NCBI RefSeq assembly: GCF_025751585.1
Contig: NZ_JAOWKX010000001.1
Coordinates: forward strand, 259 to 64,258
Reading direction: 5' to 3'
Source: Fluctibacter corallii
GTDB taxonomy: Bacteria; Pseudomonadota; Gammaproteobacteria; Enterobacterales; Alteromonadaceae
DNA length: 64,000 nucleotides
Shown here piece by piece: positions 26,323-34,748 of the stretch (the stretch's first letter is position 1; each line of letters begins with the position of its first letter). Below the pieces are notes generated by a model that had not been told where the DNA came from, ran no database searches, and saw nothing but the letters and a program-made list of their open reading frames with translations. The position numbers and the translations under genes are program-made.

Positions 26323-27240
26323 TTACTCGCCAAAGTAGGCTGTTAATGTTTCGCGCTGAACAGCGAATACGCCGTGTCCACCATGCTTGAACTCAACCCA
26401 TTCAAGCTCAAGCCCAGGATATTTATGCTCCATATGCACCTGACTGTTCCCCACTTCGACAAACAGCCAGCCCTTAGGATTTAATACCTCTGGCGCTTCT
26501 TTAAGAATTGTATCGACTAAATCTAAGCCATCATCACCGGCGGCGAGCCCTAATTCAGGCTCATGATGAAATTCATCGGGTAAATCAGCCATATCCTCGG
26601 CGTCAACGTAGGGAGGATTCGATACTATAAGGTCGTACTTATGCCCCTTTACACTATTGAATAGATCCGACTGAATGGGAAAAACTCGCTCATGCATTGC
26701 GTGCTCGTCGATATTGATTTCAGCCACTGATAACGCATCATCAGAAATATCAACCGCATCCACCTGCGCCGACTCAAAGGCGTGGGCCAACGCAATGGCA
26801 ATACAACCGCTGCCAGTACACAAATCTAAGATATGTTGAGGTTCGTCTGTTATCCATCCGCCAAAGCGCAGCTCTATTAGCTCTGCGAAGGGCGAACGTG
26901 GCACCAATACACGCTCATCGACGTAGAATGGATATCCGCAAAACCATGCCTGATTGGTTAAATAAGCAATCGGTAACCGTTCTTCAACACGGCGCTTTAC
27001 CATGGTTGCGATTAATGTTTTTTCATCGGTCGTTAATGCTGCACCAAACATTTGCTCGTTGCTTTGCTGAGGTAAATGCAGTAACTGCAACACCAAGCTC
27101 ACGGCTTCATCCCACGCATTGTCAGTACCATGACCATAATACAACCCAGCTTCATTAAATCGACTGACAGACCAACGCACCCAATCCAGTAGCGTGGATA
27201 ATTCTTGTATCGGTTGTTCAATTTCAAGCGAGTGTGTCAT
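26323..27240 (-). CDS. prmB: 50S ribosomal protein L3 glutamine methyltransferase
   Basis: PrmB methylates the conserved glutamine of ribosomal protein L3. The 305-residue protein has an N-terminal helical domain. The SAM-binding segment is [16 protein letters not shown] (residues 137-152) and the NPPY substrate-glutamine motif is at 208-211. The related release-factor methylase PrmC shares NPPY. The aroC/smrB context and the N-terminus ([18 protein letters not shown]) identify PrmB. It is divergent from smrB. Confidence 0.95.
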   Translation of the reverse strand: MTHSLEIEQPIQELSTLLDWVRWSVSRFNEAGLYYGHGTDNAWDEAVSLVLQLLHLPQQSNEQMFGAALTTDEKTLIATMVKRRVEERLPIAYLTNQAWFCGYPFYVDERVLVPRSPFAELIELRFGGWITDEPQHILDLCTGSGCIAIALAHAFESAQVDAVDISDDALSVAEINIDEHAMHERVFPIQSDLFNSVKGHKYDLIVSNPPYVDAEDMADLPDEFHHEPELGLAAGDDGLDLVDTILKEAPEVLNPKGWLFVEVGNSQVHMEHKYPGLELEWVEFKHGGHGVFAVQRETLTAYFGE

Positions 27241-27398
27241 GGACTTTTATTGCTCCTAAGGCAAGTTTGATGATGGAAATATAGCGTAACTTCTTGGTAG
27301 AGACTATCCAGGTTTGATAAACTCCGCCACAGAGAAACCGCGCAGGCAACCAACTAAGACAGCTGTCTCGAACTTTTAAGTAGACGTATTATTTTACT

Positions 27399-28019
27399 AT
27401 GAAAAAATTGAATCATTCTTTTCTGCAAAAAATGGCATCTTCAGGAGAAGATGAAACCGATGCGAATCGTTCTGCAGACGATGATTCAATGTTCCGAGAA
27501 GCGTTTAGTGACATTGTGCCAATCGAGCAAGACAAAATACCGCCTCCGCGCAAGATGAGCAAGCAAAAATCCACCGTTTTGCAAAAAAACTCGGCCTTCA
27601 ACAAAGAACAAAATCAACTGCGCCAAGCAGCCGCATCATTTCATTTTTCAGATGGGTTCGAAGCCCATTTCGATATGAATGGGCCACTGAAATACGTGAA
27701 GCCCGGTGCAGACAGCCATGAAGTGAAGCGTTTACGTCGTGGAGAGTATCCGCCAGACCTGATACTCGATTTACACGGCTATAAACGTGACGATGCCAAA
27801 CTAGAGATTGCAGCGTTAATTGAAACCGCGCGAAAAGAGCATATTCATTGCGTGTGTATTGTTCATGGTATTGGTAGCTTTGTGTTGAAAAAAACCGTGC
27901 CAAACTGGCTTGTGCAGCACCCATCCGTTTTGGGTTTTCACCAAGCTCCTCTTGAGTGGGGTGGTCAAGGCGCGCTACTTGTTCTCATTGAGCAACAACA
28001 GAACTTGGGCAAGTTTTAG
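27399..28019 (+). CDS. smrB: Ribosome rescue factor SmrB (Smr-domain endonuclease)
   Basis: SmrB cleaves mRNA between collided ribosomes. The 206-residue protein has a disordered charged N-terminus and a C-terminal Smr domain from about residue 120. It carries the signature LDLHGYKRDDAKLEIAALI, then VCIVHGIGSFVLKKTVPNWL. The usual divergent position next to prmB supports the identification. Confidence 0.93.
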   Translation: MKKLNHSFLQKMASSGEDETDANRSADDDSMFREAFSDIVPIEQDKIPPPRKMSKQKSTVLQKNSAFNKEQNQLRQAAASFHFSDGFEAHFDMNGPLKYVKPGADSHEVKRLRRGEYPPDLILDLHGYKRDDAKLEIAALIETARKEHIHCVCIVHGIGSFVLKKTVPNWLVQHPSVLGFHQAPLEWGGQGALLVLIEQQQNLGKF

Positions 28020-28039
28020 AACTACTCCTGTAGCAGTTC
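28019..28039 (+). terminator. Stem-loop after smrB
   Basis: GAACTACT / AGCAGTTC form an 8-bp stem with one mismatch directly at the smrB stop, followed by TTCTATTT. Confidence 0.45.
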
Positions 28040-28152
28040 TTCTATTTATCTCTACATATCAATGACGTGCTACTTTCCTAGACAGCAGTTCATTCCCTCG
28101 CTATAACTTAAACCAGTTAAGCCTTTTACGTAAATCTACAGCACTTGGAGAA

Positions 28153-29454
28153 ATGGTGGAGCCTAAGGACAAACCATGCATTCTTTGCGTTGACGACGAG
28201 GAAGAAATTCGATTATCGCTGAAACGGTGTTTGCGTAAACTAGATGCAAATATCCACTTGGCTCCCGATGCCAAGCAGGCATTAGACTTTCTCTCTCAGC
28301 ACGATGTTGATGTTATTATTTCAGACATGCGCATGCCTGGAGCTTCCGGAGCTGAGTTGTTTCAGCATGTGGTCACTCATTATCCCGATACATATCGCAT
28401 TATGCTAACTGGATTTGCCGACATTGAATCAACGATTCAAGCCATCAACTTAGGGCGCGTACACCGTTTTATCTCTAAACCATGGGACAACCAACAACTT
28501 GAAGAAGACGTAAAAGGCGGTATTGAATATGCCCGCGTTAAACGTGAAAACATTCGGCTCACGGCGTTAGTCACAAAACAAAATGCTGCGCTAACAAGCA
28601 TGAATCAAGATTTGGAAAAGCAAGTGAAAGTGAGAACGAAACAAATTCGTGCCGCACTTGCAAAAATTCATAAAGAGCAGGATGTGATGCACCAAATGCT
28701 GTTCAACTTTATCAACGTTGATCCTTATATTGATTCGCTTTTTGCCAAGAGTGTGAAACGCCTTGCGAACCGTATTGGTGAGAAAATGCAATTGAGCGAA
28801 AAATATATCGATGCGCTGAAAACGGCAGCGTTAATGTCTGAAGTCGGATTATTAGGCGTCGACAACCGTATTTTGATGCAACCTTTTCATAAGTTGAATG
28901 CCGCACAGCGAGAAGCGTACCTGCAACAAGTAACCTATGTAGATTTAATTCTCTCACCCGCCACCCACCTCAATGACGTGAAAGACATGATTATGAGTCA
29001 ATATGAACATGTTGATGGAAGCGGGTTTCCGAATAAGCTTGTGGCTGACTCCATTCCTTTAGGTTCTCGGATTATCGCTATCGCACGTGACTTTTGGCGC
29101 TATGTCGGTGGTAAATTAACAGGAAGCAAAATGGAGTTCGAAGAGGCGAAAAAGATGCTAATGCGTTACAAAGGAACCCGCTACGATCCTCTTGTACTCA
29201 ATGCATTGATGCAAATAAAATCTTTTGACAGCGCAAATGCCATGGAACAAAAACTATCAACTAAAGATCTTAAACCCGGCATGATTCTTAAGGCAAACCT
29301 ATATACAGACAATCACTTTCTATTGTTGTCGGCAGGACACGAGCTGACCACATCAACGATTCAAAAGCTGAAACAGTTTGAAGTTAAACAGCGCAAATCG
29401 TTGTTTCTCGCCATCGACGAAACTGACAATACAGCTGCCCAAGGAGAACTGTAG
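28153..29454 (+). CDS. Response regulator with degenerate HD-GYP output domain (HnoD-like)
   Basis: The 433-residue protein has a receiver domain (about 8-125) with phospho-acceptor Asp58, acidic pair Asp14-Asp15 and Lys109. A coiled coil at about 130-180 leads to an HD-GYP-like domain (about 185-360) and a C-terminal extension. The catalytic residues of HD-GYP are lost: the HD pair reads Ser229-Glu230 (AALMSEVGLLG), and the HHE-GYP stretch reads QYEHVDGSGFP. So it should not hydrolyse cyclic-di-GMP. In Shewanella and Vibrio NO-signalling networks, a receiver/degenerate HD-GYP protein (HnoD) modulates an EAL phosphodiesterase. The convergent H-NOX/kinase pair here makes that the best guess. 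The ATG is only two bases from GGAG; the next codon, GTG, has better spacing. Confidence 0.82.
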   Translation: MVEPKDKPCILCVDDEEEIRLSLKRCLRKLDANIHLAPDAKQALDFLSQHDVDVIISDMRMPGASGAELFQHVVTHYPDTYRIMLTGFADIESTIQAINLGRVHRFISKPWDNQQLEEDVKGGIEYARVKRENIRLTALVTKQNAALTSMNQDLEKQVKVRTKQIRAALAKIHKEQDVMHQMLFNFINVDPYIDSLFAKSVKRLANRIGEKMQLSEKYIDALKTAALMSEVGLLGVDNRILMQPFHKLNAAQREAYLQQVTYVDLILSPATHLNDVKDMIMSQYEHVDGSGFPNKLVADSIPLGSRIIAIARDFWRYVGGKLTGSKMEFEEAKKMLMRYKGTRYDPLVLNALMQIKSFDSANAMEQKLSTKDLKPGMILKANLYTDNHFLLLSAGHELTTSTIQKLKQFEVKQRKSLFLAIDETDNTAAQGEL

Positions 29455-29595
29455 GCGGTTTCACTGAATCTCTTTTTGGACTCGCTAAATGCTAATGGGA
29501 ATTTATCCACATTGAAAAATACTGCGGTTAGCCTCCAAGTTTTCGCCTGCCAGTTCACTCTCTGCCTTGTCACCAAACACAACAAGTACCTATGT

Positions 29596-31110
29596 TTAAC
29601 TATCAACGTCGCTATCGATTGGAAGAATAACTGAAAATTCAGTGCCTTCTCCTAACTTAGATGAAACACTAATAATGCCATGGTGAGACTCTACCATAGC
29701 ATAGGAAATGCTTAGCCCAAGCCCAGTTCCTACCCCCACAGGTTTAGTGGTATAAAAGGGAGTGAACAGTTTATTAAGGGTCTCCTCCGACATTCCTATT
29801 CCTGTATCTTTGATAGCCACTTCAATCCAGCTATTCGTATTTTGACCTGCGTGTAATCCTGTTGGAGGCTCGTTCAATACTGAACTATGAATATGTAAAG
29901 TTCCACCATCGGGCATGGCCTGAGCGGCGTTAACAAGCAAGTTTACAAATATCTGTTGTAGCTGGCCTGCATTGCCTTTAATTAAAGGCAATGTTTCTGG
30001 TAAGCGATTGTCGATTTCGTGATGATACTTAAATGCATTTTTTGTGACCTGCAATGACTTATCAATCACGTCACGCAAATTCACCCACGCATGTTTCGCA
30101 TCGCCAGCATGTGAAAAACTTTTCAAACTATCTACAATCGCCTTTATGCGCGACAAACCCTCAATATTTGCCTGTGTCAGCGCGTCAATATCCTGCTTCA
30201 TCTCATCGAATTGAATAGAAGCAATTGCATCACGGATATTTTCAATTGTGAGGTGATTCTCACTATCAATAATCGCTTCAATGATTTTGCTAATATCATC
30301 AAAATATTCACTAAGCACACCAAGGTTTGCGCGCAAATATCCTATTGGATTATTGATTTCATGGGCAATACCCGCCGCTAATTGTCCTAGCGACGCCATT
30401 TTTTCCGATTGAATCAAACGAGCTCTGGCCTCAGTTAACTCACTCACCGTCTTTTTGAGCGCATCATTTTGCTGGCGTAACTCAAATTCTCCTATTCTCC
30501 GCTTCAAACCGCTGAACATTTGCCTTCTGGTGATTTCAAGTGCATCCGTCATGCCTTGTAACATCGACGCTTCTCGATTGAAATGAAGAAAGAGCCAATA
30601 ACGCGTATCAAAAAATTCAAATAAACAATAATAAAACAGCCCATGATTGACTCGCTTCGTGTGCCAACATTTGTCAGAAGGGGGCGCATTCAGAATGAAT
30701 GAAAGGGTGTCTGCTGATAATGAGCGAATAGCAGGCGTAGATTGTTCAACCTCACTATTTAACTCATGTTCAAACCACAGCACTTCGTCTGCCTGACTAT
30801 ATTTTGTGAGCAGTACCGACATGTCATCCATGAATTGTGCAATAGTGGATTCAGACAGGTTGATTTCTGCCGCCTGCCCTAAAAATGCCATTTCTTGTTG
30901 CTTCTTCTGCGAAGCTTCTAGTGAATAATGTAGCTTTCGATTTTCGGTGCTTTGACTAACTATCTCTTTGTGTAAATCGGTCTCTGAAAGCTGAGAGACA
31001 GTATGGCTTTGCGCGTTTCTCTTATTACCAGCCATTTCTAGAGCAGTTTCAGAGCGCTTCTTTCCCAGAGTATTTGAACGGCTTCTTGAGGGTGCTTCGT
31101 GCTTAGTCAT
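29596..31110 (-). CDS. Soluble sensor histidine kinase paired with H-NOX protein (HnoK-like)
   Basis: The kinase of about 504 residues has no membrane helix. It has a basic low-complexity N-terminus (1-55), a coiled coil and a roughly 130-residue region of unknown fold (about 80-205). A signalling helix (QQNDALKKTVSELTEARARLIQ) is followed by HisKA with phospho-His near residue 250 (GIAHEINNP). HATPase_c has N box NLLVNAAQAMPDGG, G1 DTGIGMSEE and G2 GVGTGLGLSIS. The ATG at 31110 shares its A with the TGA of the H-NOX gene (TGATG), so the two proteins are made together and probably form a complex. The convergent response regulator, about 140 bp away, is the likely phosphotransfer partner. Confidence 0.9.
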   Translation of the reverse strand: MTKHEAPSRSRSNTLGKKRSETALEMAGNKRNAQSHTVSQLSETDLHKEIVSQSTENRKLHYSLEASQKKQQEMAFLGQAAEINLSESTIAQFMDDMSVLLTKYSQADEVLWFEHELNSEVEQSTPAIRSLSADTLSFILNAPPSDKCWHTKRVNHGLFYYCLFEFFDTRYWLFLHFNREASMLQGMTDALEITRRQMFSGLKRRIGEFELRQQNDALKKTVSELTEARARLIQSEKMASLGQLAAGIAHEINNPIGYLRANLGVLSEYFDDISKIIEAIIDSENHLTIENIRDAIASIQFDEMKQDIDALTQANIEGLSRIKAIVDSLKSFSHAGDAKHAWVNLRDVIDKSLQVTKNAFKYHHEIDNRLPETLPLIKGNAGQLQQIFVNLLVNAAQAMPDGGTLHIHSSVLNEPPTGLHAGQNTNSWIEVAIKDTGIGMSEETLNKLFTPFYTTKPVGVGTGLGLSISYAMVESHHGIISVSSKLGEGTEFSVILPIDSDVDS

Positions 31111-31652
31111 CAAGGCAACTTCACGATTTCTATTTGGCAGTCATCATCCCCTTCATGGACACACTGCAAATGATTAATTTCAATCGCCTCACGAAAATAA
31201 TCACTGGCTCCCAATAAAATACCTTCACACAGAAAACATAGGTGTCTTGGTGAGGTATACCGAAAGACAAGCTTTTGAGACGTCTGCTGCAAAAATACAA
31301 AATGTGGAAGTTGAAGGTGAGAATCAATTCGTTGAGCGTTTGGGTAAACCGTATTTTCTACGCTGAGAATAAATGAAAATAGATCCGTGTCACTATTGTT
31401 CCCACTAGCAGGCAACGAATGGAGTGTAGAAAACAGCTTGCGGCCAAAACCAACTAAGACATCTTCTGGCGTATCATCCCGCAGAGCAACGACACTAGAA
31501 ATAATATCGTAAAATACGCGGTCTTTAATAACGCCAGTATGTATGTCTTCGGTTACAGGTAGATTTGCTACTTCAGCACTTTGTTGCCAAACCACGCGCC
31601 CCCATTTAGAAACAATATATTTTTCTAATTCAACGAGTATCATCCCCTTCAT
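31110..31652 (-). CDS. H-NOX family sensor protein with Tyr in place of the heme-ligating His
   Basis: The 180-residue protein aligns end to end with bacterial H-NOX sensors: MKGMILVELEKYIV at the start, then the heme-propionate-contacting YxSxR motif (Tyr132, Ser134, Arg136). It then reads LCFLCEGILLGASDYF. In H-NOX proteins of this length the proximal heme ligand is His at 102-103 in the pattern I-H-x-x-V. Here residue 103 is Tyr (SVENTVYPNAQR), by ungapped alignment to the conserved LPH segment. Cys139, His161, Cys164 and Cys172 are all present, matching the zinc-binding set described in Vibrio/Shewanella relatives. So it could bind heme through Tyr, or work without heme as a redox sensor. 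It is translationally coupled to the histidine kinase. The family call is firm; the ligand is unknown. Confidence 0.88.
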   Translation of the reverse strand: MKGMILVELEKYIVSKWGRVVWQQSAEVANLPVTEDIHTGVIKDRVFYDIISSVVALRDDTPEDVLVGFGRKLFSTLHSLPASGNNSDTDLFSFILSVENTVYPNAQRIDSHLQLPHFVFLQQTSQKLVFRYTSPRHLCFLCEGILLGASDYFREAIEINHLQCVHEGDDDCQIEIVKLP

Positions 31653-31780
31653 TGTGCTCTCCTATATGACACAATGAAGTGTAGCCTATCACACCAACTA
31701 TTCGCACTGAGGCAAAATAGATTTTACGATATGTCGCTTATTGGTATATCAACAGGTGATTGGCACAGCGTGTCTGCTGG

Positions 31781-31903
31781 CTACAGGTTGTTATTGGTGT
31801 TGTGTATAAACAGATAGACGTAATAAGCGCAAATACCAATCACAACCAACAATCCAAGCAATGAACCCCAAGCCACAGGATCTTTAAATAATAATTCCAG
31901 CAT
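31781..31903 (-). CDS. DUF3149-type small membrane protein
   Basis: The 40-residue protein begins MLELLFKDPVAWGSLLGLLVV, followed by one membrane helix and a short polar tail. The pattern of a start helix, Trp, and a single transmembrane segment ending YYVYLFIHN resembles the DUF3149 family. The ATG at 31903 has an excellent ribosome binding site, GGAG eight bases upstream. A longer frame upstream of this start lacks a site and is not used. The function is unknown. Confidence 0.7.
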   Translation of the reverse strand: MLELLFKDPVAWGSLLGLLVVIGICAYYVYLFIHNTNNNL

Positions 31904-32198
31904 TATGATTGCTCCTACAATTAACCCGATATGTGTGTATGAGGTTAGTGTAGAAGCTCGTATGAAAAGGATAATGATCCAGATCAACAAGGCGGTAAAC
32001 TATAGAATAATCGGACATGGAAAGTTGTTTTAGTTGCTTCTCACATCGGCATCCATCCGCAACCCTTGAGGTGGTCGAATAGATAACACGATATTTGGAG
32101 GCGTTGACAATTAAGTAGCCAAACGCGTACAAGACTACCTTGCCAATTCGACTACGCTATTTCATTTACCTCGCATATAGCCAGACATTGTGAAACGC
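31904..32198. other. Intergenic region without recognised gene
   Basis: These 295 bp separate the DUF3149 microprotein from the end of the SLT lipoprotein gene, both on the minus strand. I see no terminator with a T run and no convincing open frame. A promoter for the small gene is presumably here. Confidence 0.5.
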
Positions 32199-32840
32199 TT
32201 AGCCAAACAAGCCGAAGAACCACCCACCTTTTAGGTCGTCTTCACATTGTTTGAGCTGCTTTGCATATCGATAGGAGCGCTGATTGACTTTTTTAGCAAC
32301 TGATTTTAGCCACTTCTTACGGTTATAGGTTTTACGCTTAAACCCGCCCCACCCTTCGTGGTAATTAAGATATTGAGAATAAGCGTCCCATTTTGATATA
32401 CCGTTAATTTTATAGGTTTTTGAAATGAACCATCCCATAAAATCAATCGCATCATCAAAATCATCACGATCAGCCCATGAGTTTCCGGTTTCTCTGACGT
32501 AGTCAGCCCAAGTAGGCGTTTTTGCTTGTGAATAACCGTATGCCGAGCTAACACGGCCCCAAGGAATAAGCCCAAAAAAAATATAATCTCGCGGCGGAAG
32601 TGCATCGGCTCTAAACGAACTTTCTTGATACATCATCGCCATTGGCACGTGTATCGGCACGCCCCACTTGTCGCGCATATCTGCTGCCGCGTCATACCAG
32701 TCCGATTTTTCTTCAAAGATATCACATAAGTTCGCAGCATTTTTAGGCGGTGTTACTGTACAAGCATTCAAAAAAAAGAGAACAAAAATAAGAGTTGTAA
32801 AATTTTTACCACTTTTTATATTTTTTTTGAACTTTTCCAT
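32199..32840 (-). CDS. SLT-type transglycosylase lipoprotein
   Basis: The 213-residue lipoprotein has a signal peptide ending in the lipobox FLNAC and an SLT/goose-lysozyme-like domain. The catalytic Glu is expected in MAMMYQESSFRADALPP. AYGYSQAKTPTWADYV and YLNYHEGWGGFKRKTY complete the fold pattern. Such enzymes cleave the peptidoglycan MurNAc-GlcNAc bond from the outer membrane. The gene is very A/T-rich at its 5' end. It is monocistronic by position, separated from gshA by a strong hairpin. Confidence 0.82.
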   Translation of the reverse strand: MEKFKKNIKSGKNFTTLIFVLFFLNACTVTPPKNAANLCDIFEEKSDWYDAAADMRDKWGVPIHVPMAMMYQESSFRADALPPRDYIFFGLIPWGRVSSAYGYSQAKTPTWADYVRETGNSWADRDDFDDAIDFMGWFISKTYKINGISKWDAYSQYLNYHEGWGGFKRKTYNRKKWLKSVAKKVNQRSYRYAKQLKQCEDDLKGGWFFGLFG

Positions 32841-32899
32841 AATCTACTGCTCTTAATTTATGTGTTCTAGTTAAAGTGTATTTTCCCTGGTAGTAACTT

Positions 32900-32925
32900 A
32901 AGGCCTGACGTTTTTGTCAGGCCTT
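32900..32925. terminator. Strong hairpin at gshA 3' end
   Basis: A 10-bp perfect stem (AAGGCCTGAC / GTCAGGCCTT) with a 6-base loop starts 4 bases after the gshA stop. The T run (seven T) is on the plus strand and the minus strand has an A run before the stem. It probably terminates gshA and insulates the SLT gene promoter. Confidence 0.75.
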
Positions 32926-32928
32926 TTT

Positions 32929-34557
32929 TTATGCGCAACCTTGCTGAATAATTGTTTTCAGTGAATCGGTTGAGTAATGCGCTAGGTCTGCAAAGTACTC
33001 CTGAAGGAATGTTTCAAAACTTAATTTATCGTTGCTTTCTATATCTTTTTGAGCATTAATCGACTGAGTAGCCATGTGAACAAAGTCAGATTCGTGTGTT
33101 AATTCGTAAGCCTCTGTTAAAAAGCGCGCACGATACTCTTCCGCCATTTCTCGGCCAAGAATACCATTATCTTTATTCTGAACCTTCAACAAATTGAGCA
33201 ATCGTCCACTTGGCGTGTTACTGGGATCCACAAATTTGAGCCACTGACGCTCAAGCGCTTCAGAAAACGTAGTTGTCTCATTCACTTCGTCAAGGATTTT
33301 TGCGATCGACCGAAAAGATTCAAACACTTCTTCTGCCCACTGCTTCATCTCAATTGACGTTTTATCTTTAGATAAAGTCAATGAGGGCGCTCGTCCTTCT
33401 ATTACAACTTTCTTTAAGTTGTCTTCAGTTTCTTGATAAGACTCCCGTGTAAACGCGGAGCTCGGCGCTATCAAGCAATAGACCATAAAAATGTCGAGAA
33501 AATAAAAGTGATCGGGTGAGATACCTACGTCACTGAATGGGTCTACATCCAGTGCTCTAACTTCAATATAGTTGACCCCGCGAGCCTCTAGCGCATCGGT
33601 AGGCTTTTCTAGCGACTGGGTGGGCTGCTTAGGACGTACTGGCGAATACAGCTCGTTTTCTATTTGAAGTACATTCGCATTAAGTTGCTGATACTCGCCA
33701 TTTTCAGGTGCAAACTTTTGATAGGCTTGAGACGGTGAGCTCTTTGCAGCCCTTAATGAGGCAATATACGAATTCACGTCATTGTAGCAAATCATTAACC
33801 CAGACTGGGCTGAGTTGGTGTATCCCAAGTCGCTCATTCTAAGCGATGTTGCATAGGGCAGATAAATAGTGCCATTGCCCAATGATTCAAAAGGTAACGA
33901 TGTTTTTTTGCCTTTCACGAATGAACCACAAAGCGCGGGCGAAGCACCAAATAGATAAGGGATCATCCAACACAATCTGCGGTAATTTCGAATCATTCCA
34001 AAATAAGCAGCAGAAATGGAGTCTTTATCCACTGTACCAGTATGGGTTTTCTCAAGCCATGCCGTCCAGAAACTATCTGGTAACGAAAAATTGAAATGTA
34101 CGCCAGATATCGCTTGCATCATACTACCGTAACGGTTCTTTAACCCCTTTCGGTACAATGTTTTCATTTTTCCAACGTTTGAATTGCCATATTTAGCAAG
34201 TGGGATACTGTCTTCGTTCTCAATGAAGCAGGGCATACTCATAGGCCACAAGCGTTCCTGACCAATGTTTTTTGCAACAAACCGATGAATATCTCTAAGC
34301 TGTGAAAGTGTTGTTTCGGGCTTTCTCTCTGGGGGAGTAATAAACTCAAGCAATGACTCAGAAAAGTCTGTCGTGATTAGGTCATGAGTCAGCGCAGCCC
34401 CAAGTGTTTGCGGGTGCGGTGTTAAGGCCAAAGAGCCATTCTCATTAATACGTAATGTTTCCCGCTCTACTCCGTGACGAATGTCTGTCAGCGTAGATTT
34501 CACTGAGGCGTCTTTTAAAACATCTAAACGCCCTTCAAAGGTTAAAGTTCTTGTCAA
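32929..34557 (-). CDS. gshA: Glutamate-cysteine ligase
   Basis: GshA makes gamma-glutamylcysteine, the first step of glutathione synthesis. The 542-residue protein fits class I (proteobacterial) GshA. It has RHGVERETLRIN near residue 28, FSESLLEFITPP, SGVHFNFSLPDSFW, and YIEVRALDVDPFSDVGI with the Arg/Glu residues that bind substrate. The start is TTG at 34557 with AGGA six bases upstream; no ATG is available in frame nearby. It is last before a strong terminator. Confidence 0.95.
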   Translation of the reverse strand: MTRTLTFEGRLDVLKDASVKSTLTDIRHGVERETLRINENGSLALTPHPQTLGAALTHDLITTDFSESLLEFITPPERKPETTLSQLRDIHRFVAKNIGQERLWPMSMPCFIENEDSIPLAKYGNSNVGKMKTLYRKGLKNRYGSMMQAISGVHFNFSLPDSFWTAWLEKTHTGTVDKDSISAAYFGMIRNYRRLCWMIPYLFGASPALCGSFVKGKKTSLPFESLGNGTIYLPYATSLRMSDLGYTNSAQSGLMICYNDVNSYIASLRAAKSSPSQAYQKFAPENGEYQQLNANVLQIENELYSPVRPKQPTQSLEKPTDALEARGVNYIEVRALDVDPFSDVGISPDHFYFLDIFMVYCLIAPSSAFTRESYQETEDNLKKVVIEGRAPSLTLSKDKTSIEMKQWAEEVFESFRSIAKILDEVNETTTFSEALERQWLKFVDPSNTPSGRLLNLLKVQNKDNGILGREMAEEYRARFLTEAYELTHESDFVHMATQSINAQKDIESNDKLSFETFLQEYFADLAHYSTDSLKTIIQQGCA

Positions 34558-34748
34558 AATGAATCCTAATGCTTGAGCAAAGCCTTTTATTGGGGAACTT
34601 AAAAATACTTTTCAAGCCCCCAACATAACTATAATGTGATTTTTATCAAAAGACCGAAGTAGATTGCACTTTAATTCAGTTTTTAATAAAAACTACGTTA
34701 CCTTGCAGCATCATATACTAATCAAAAGATGATGTAGACAGCAAAGTC

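Noticed and set aside
32900..32930. Plus-strand gene implied by a hairpin with T run on that strand
   Set aside because: No plus-strand coding frame precedes it. Position right after gshA explains it as a gshA terminator with a coincidental or bidirectional T run.
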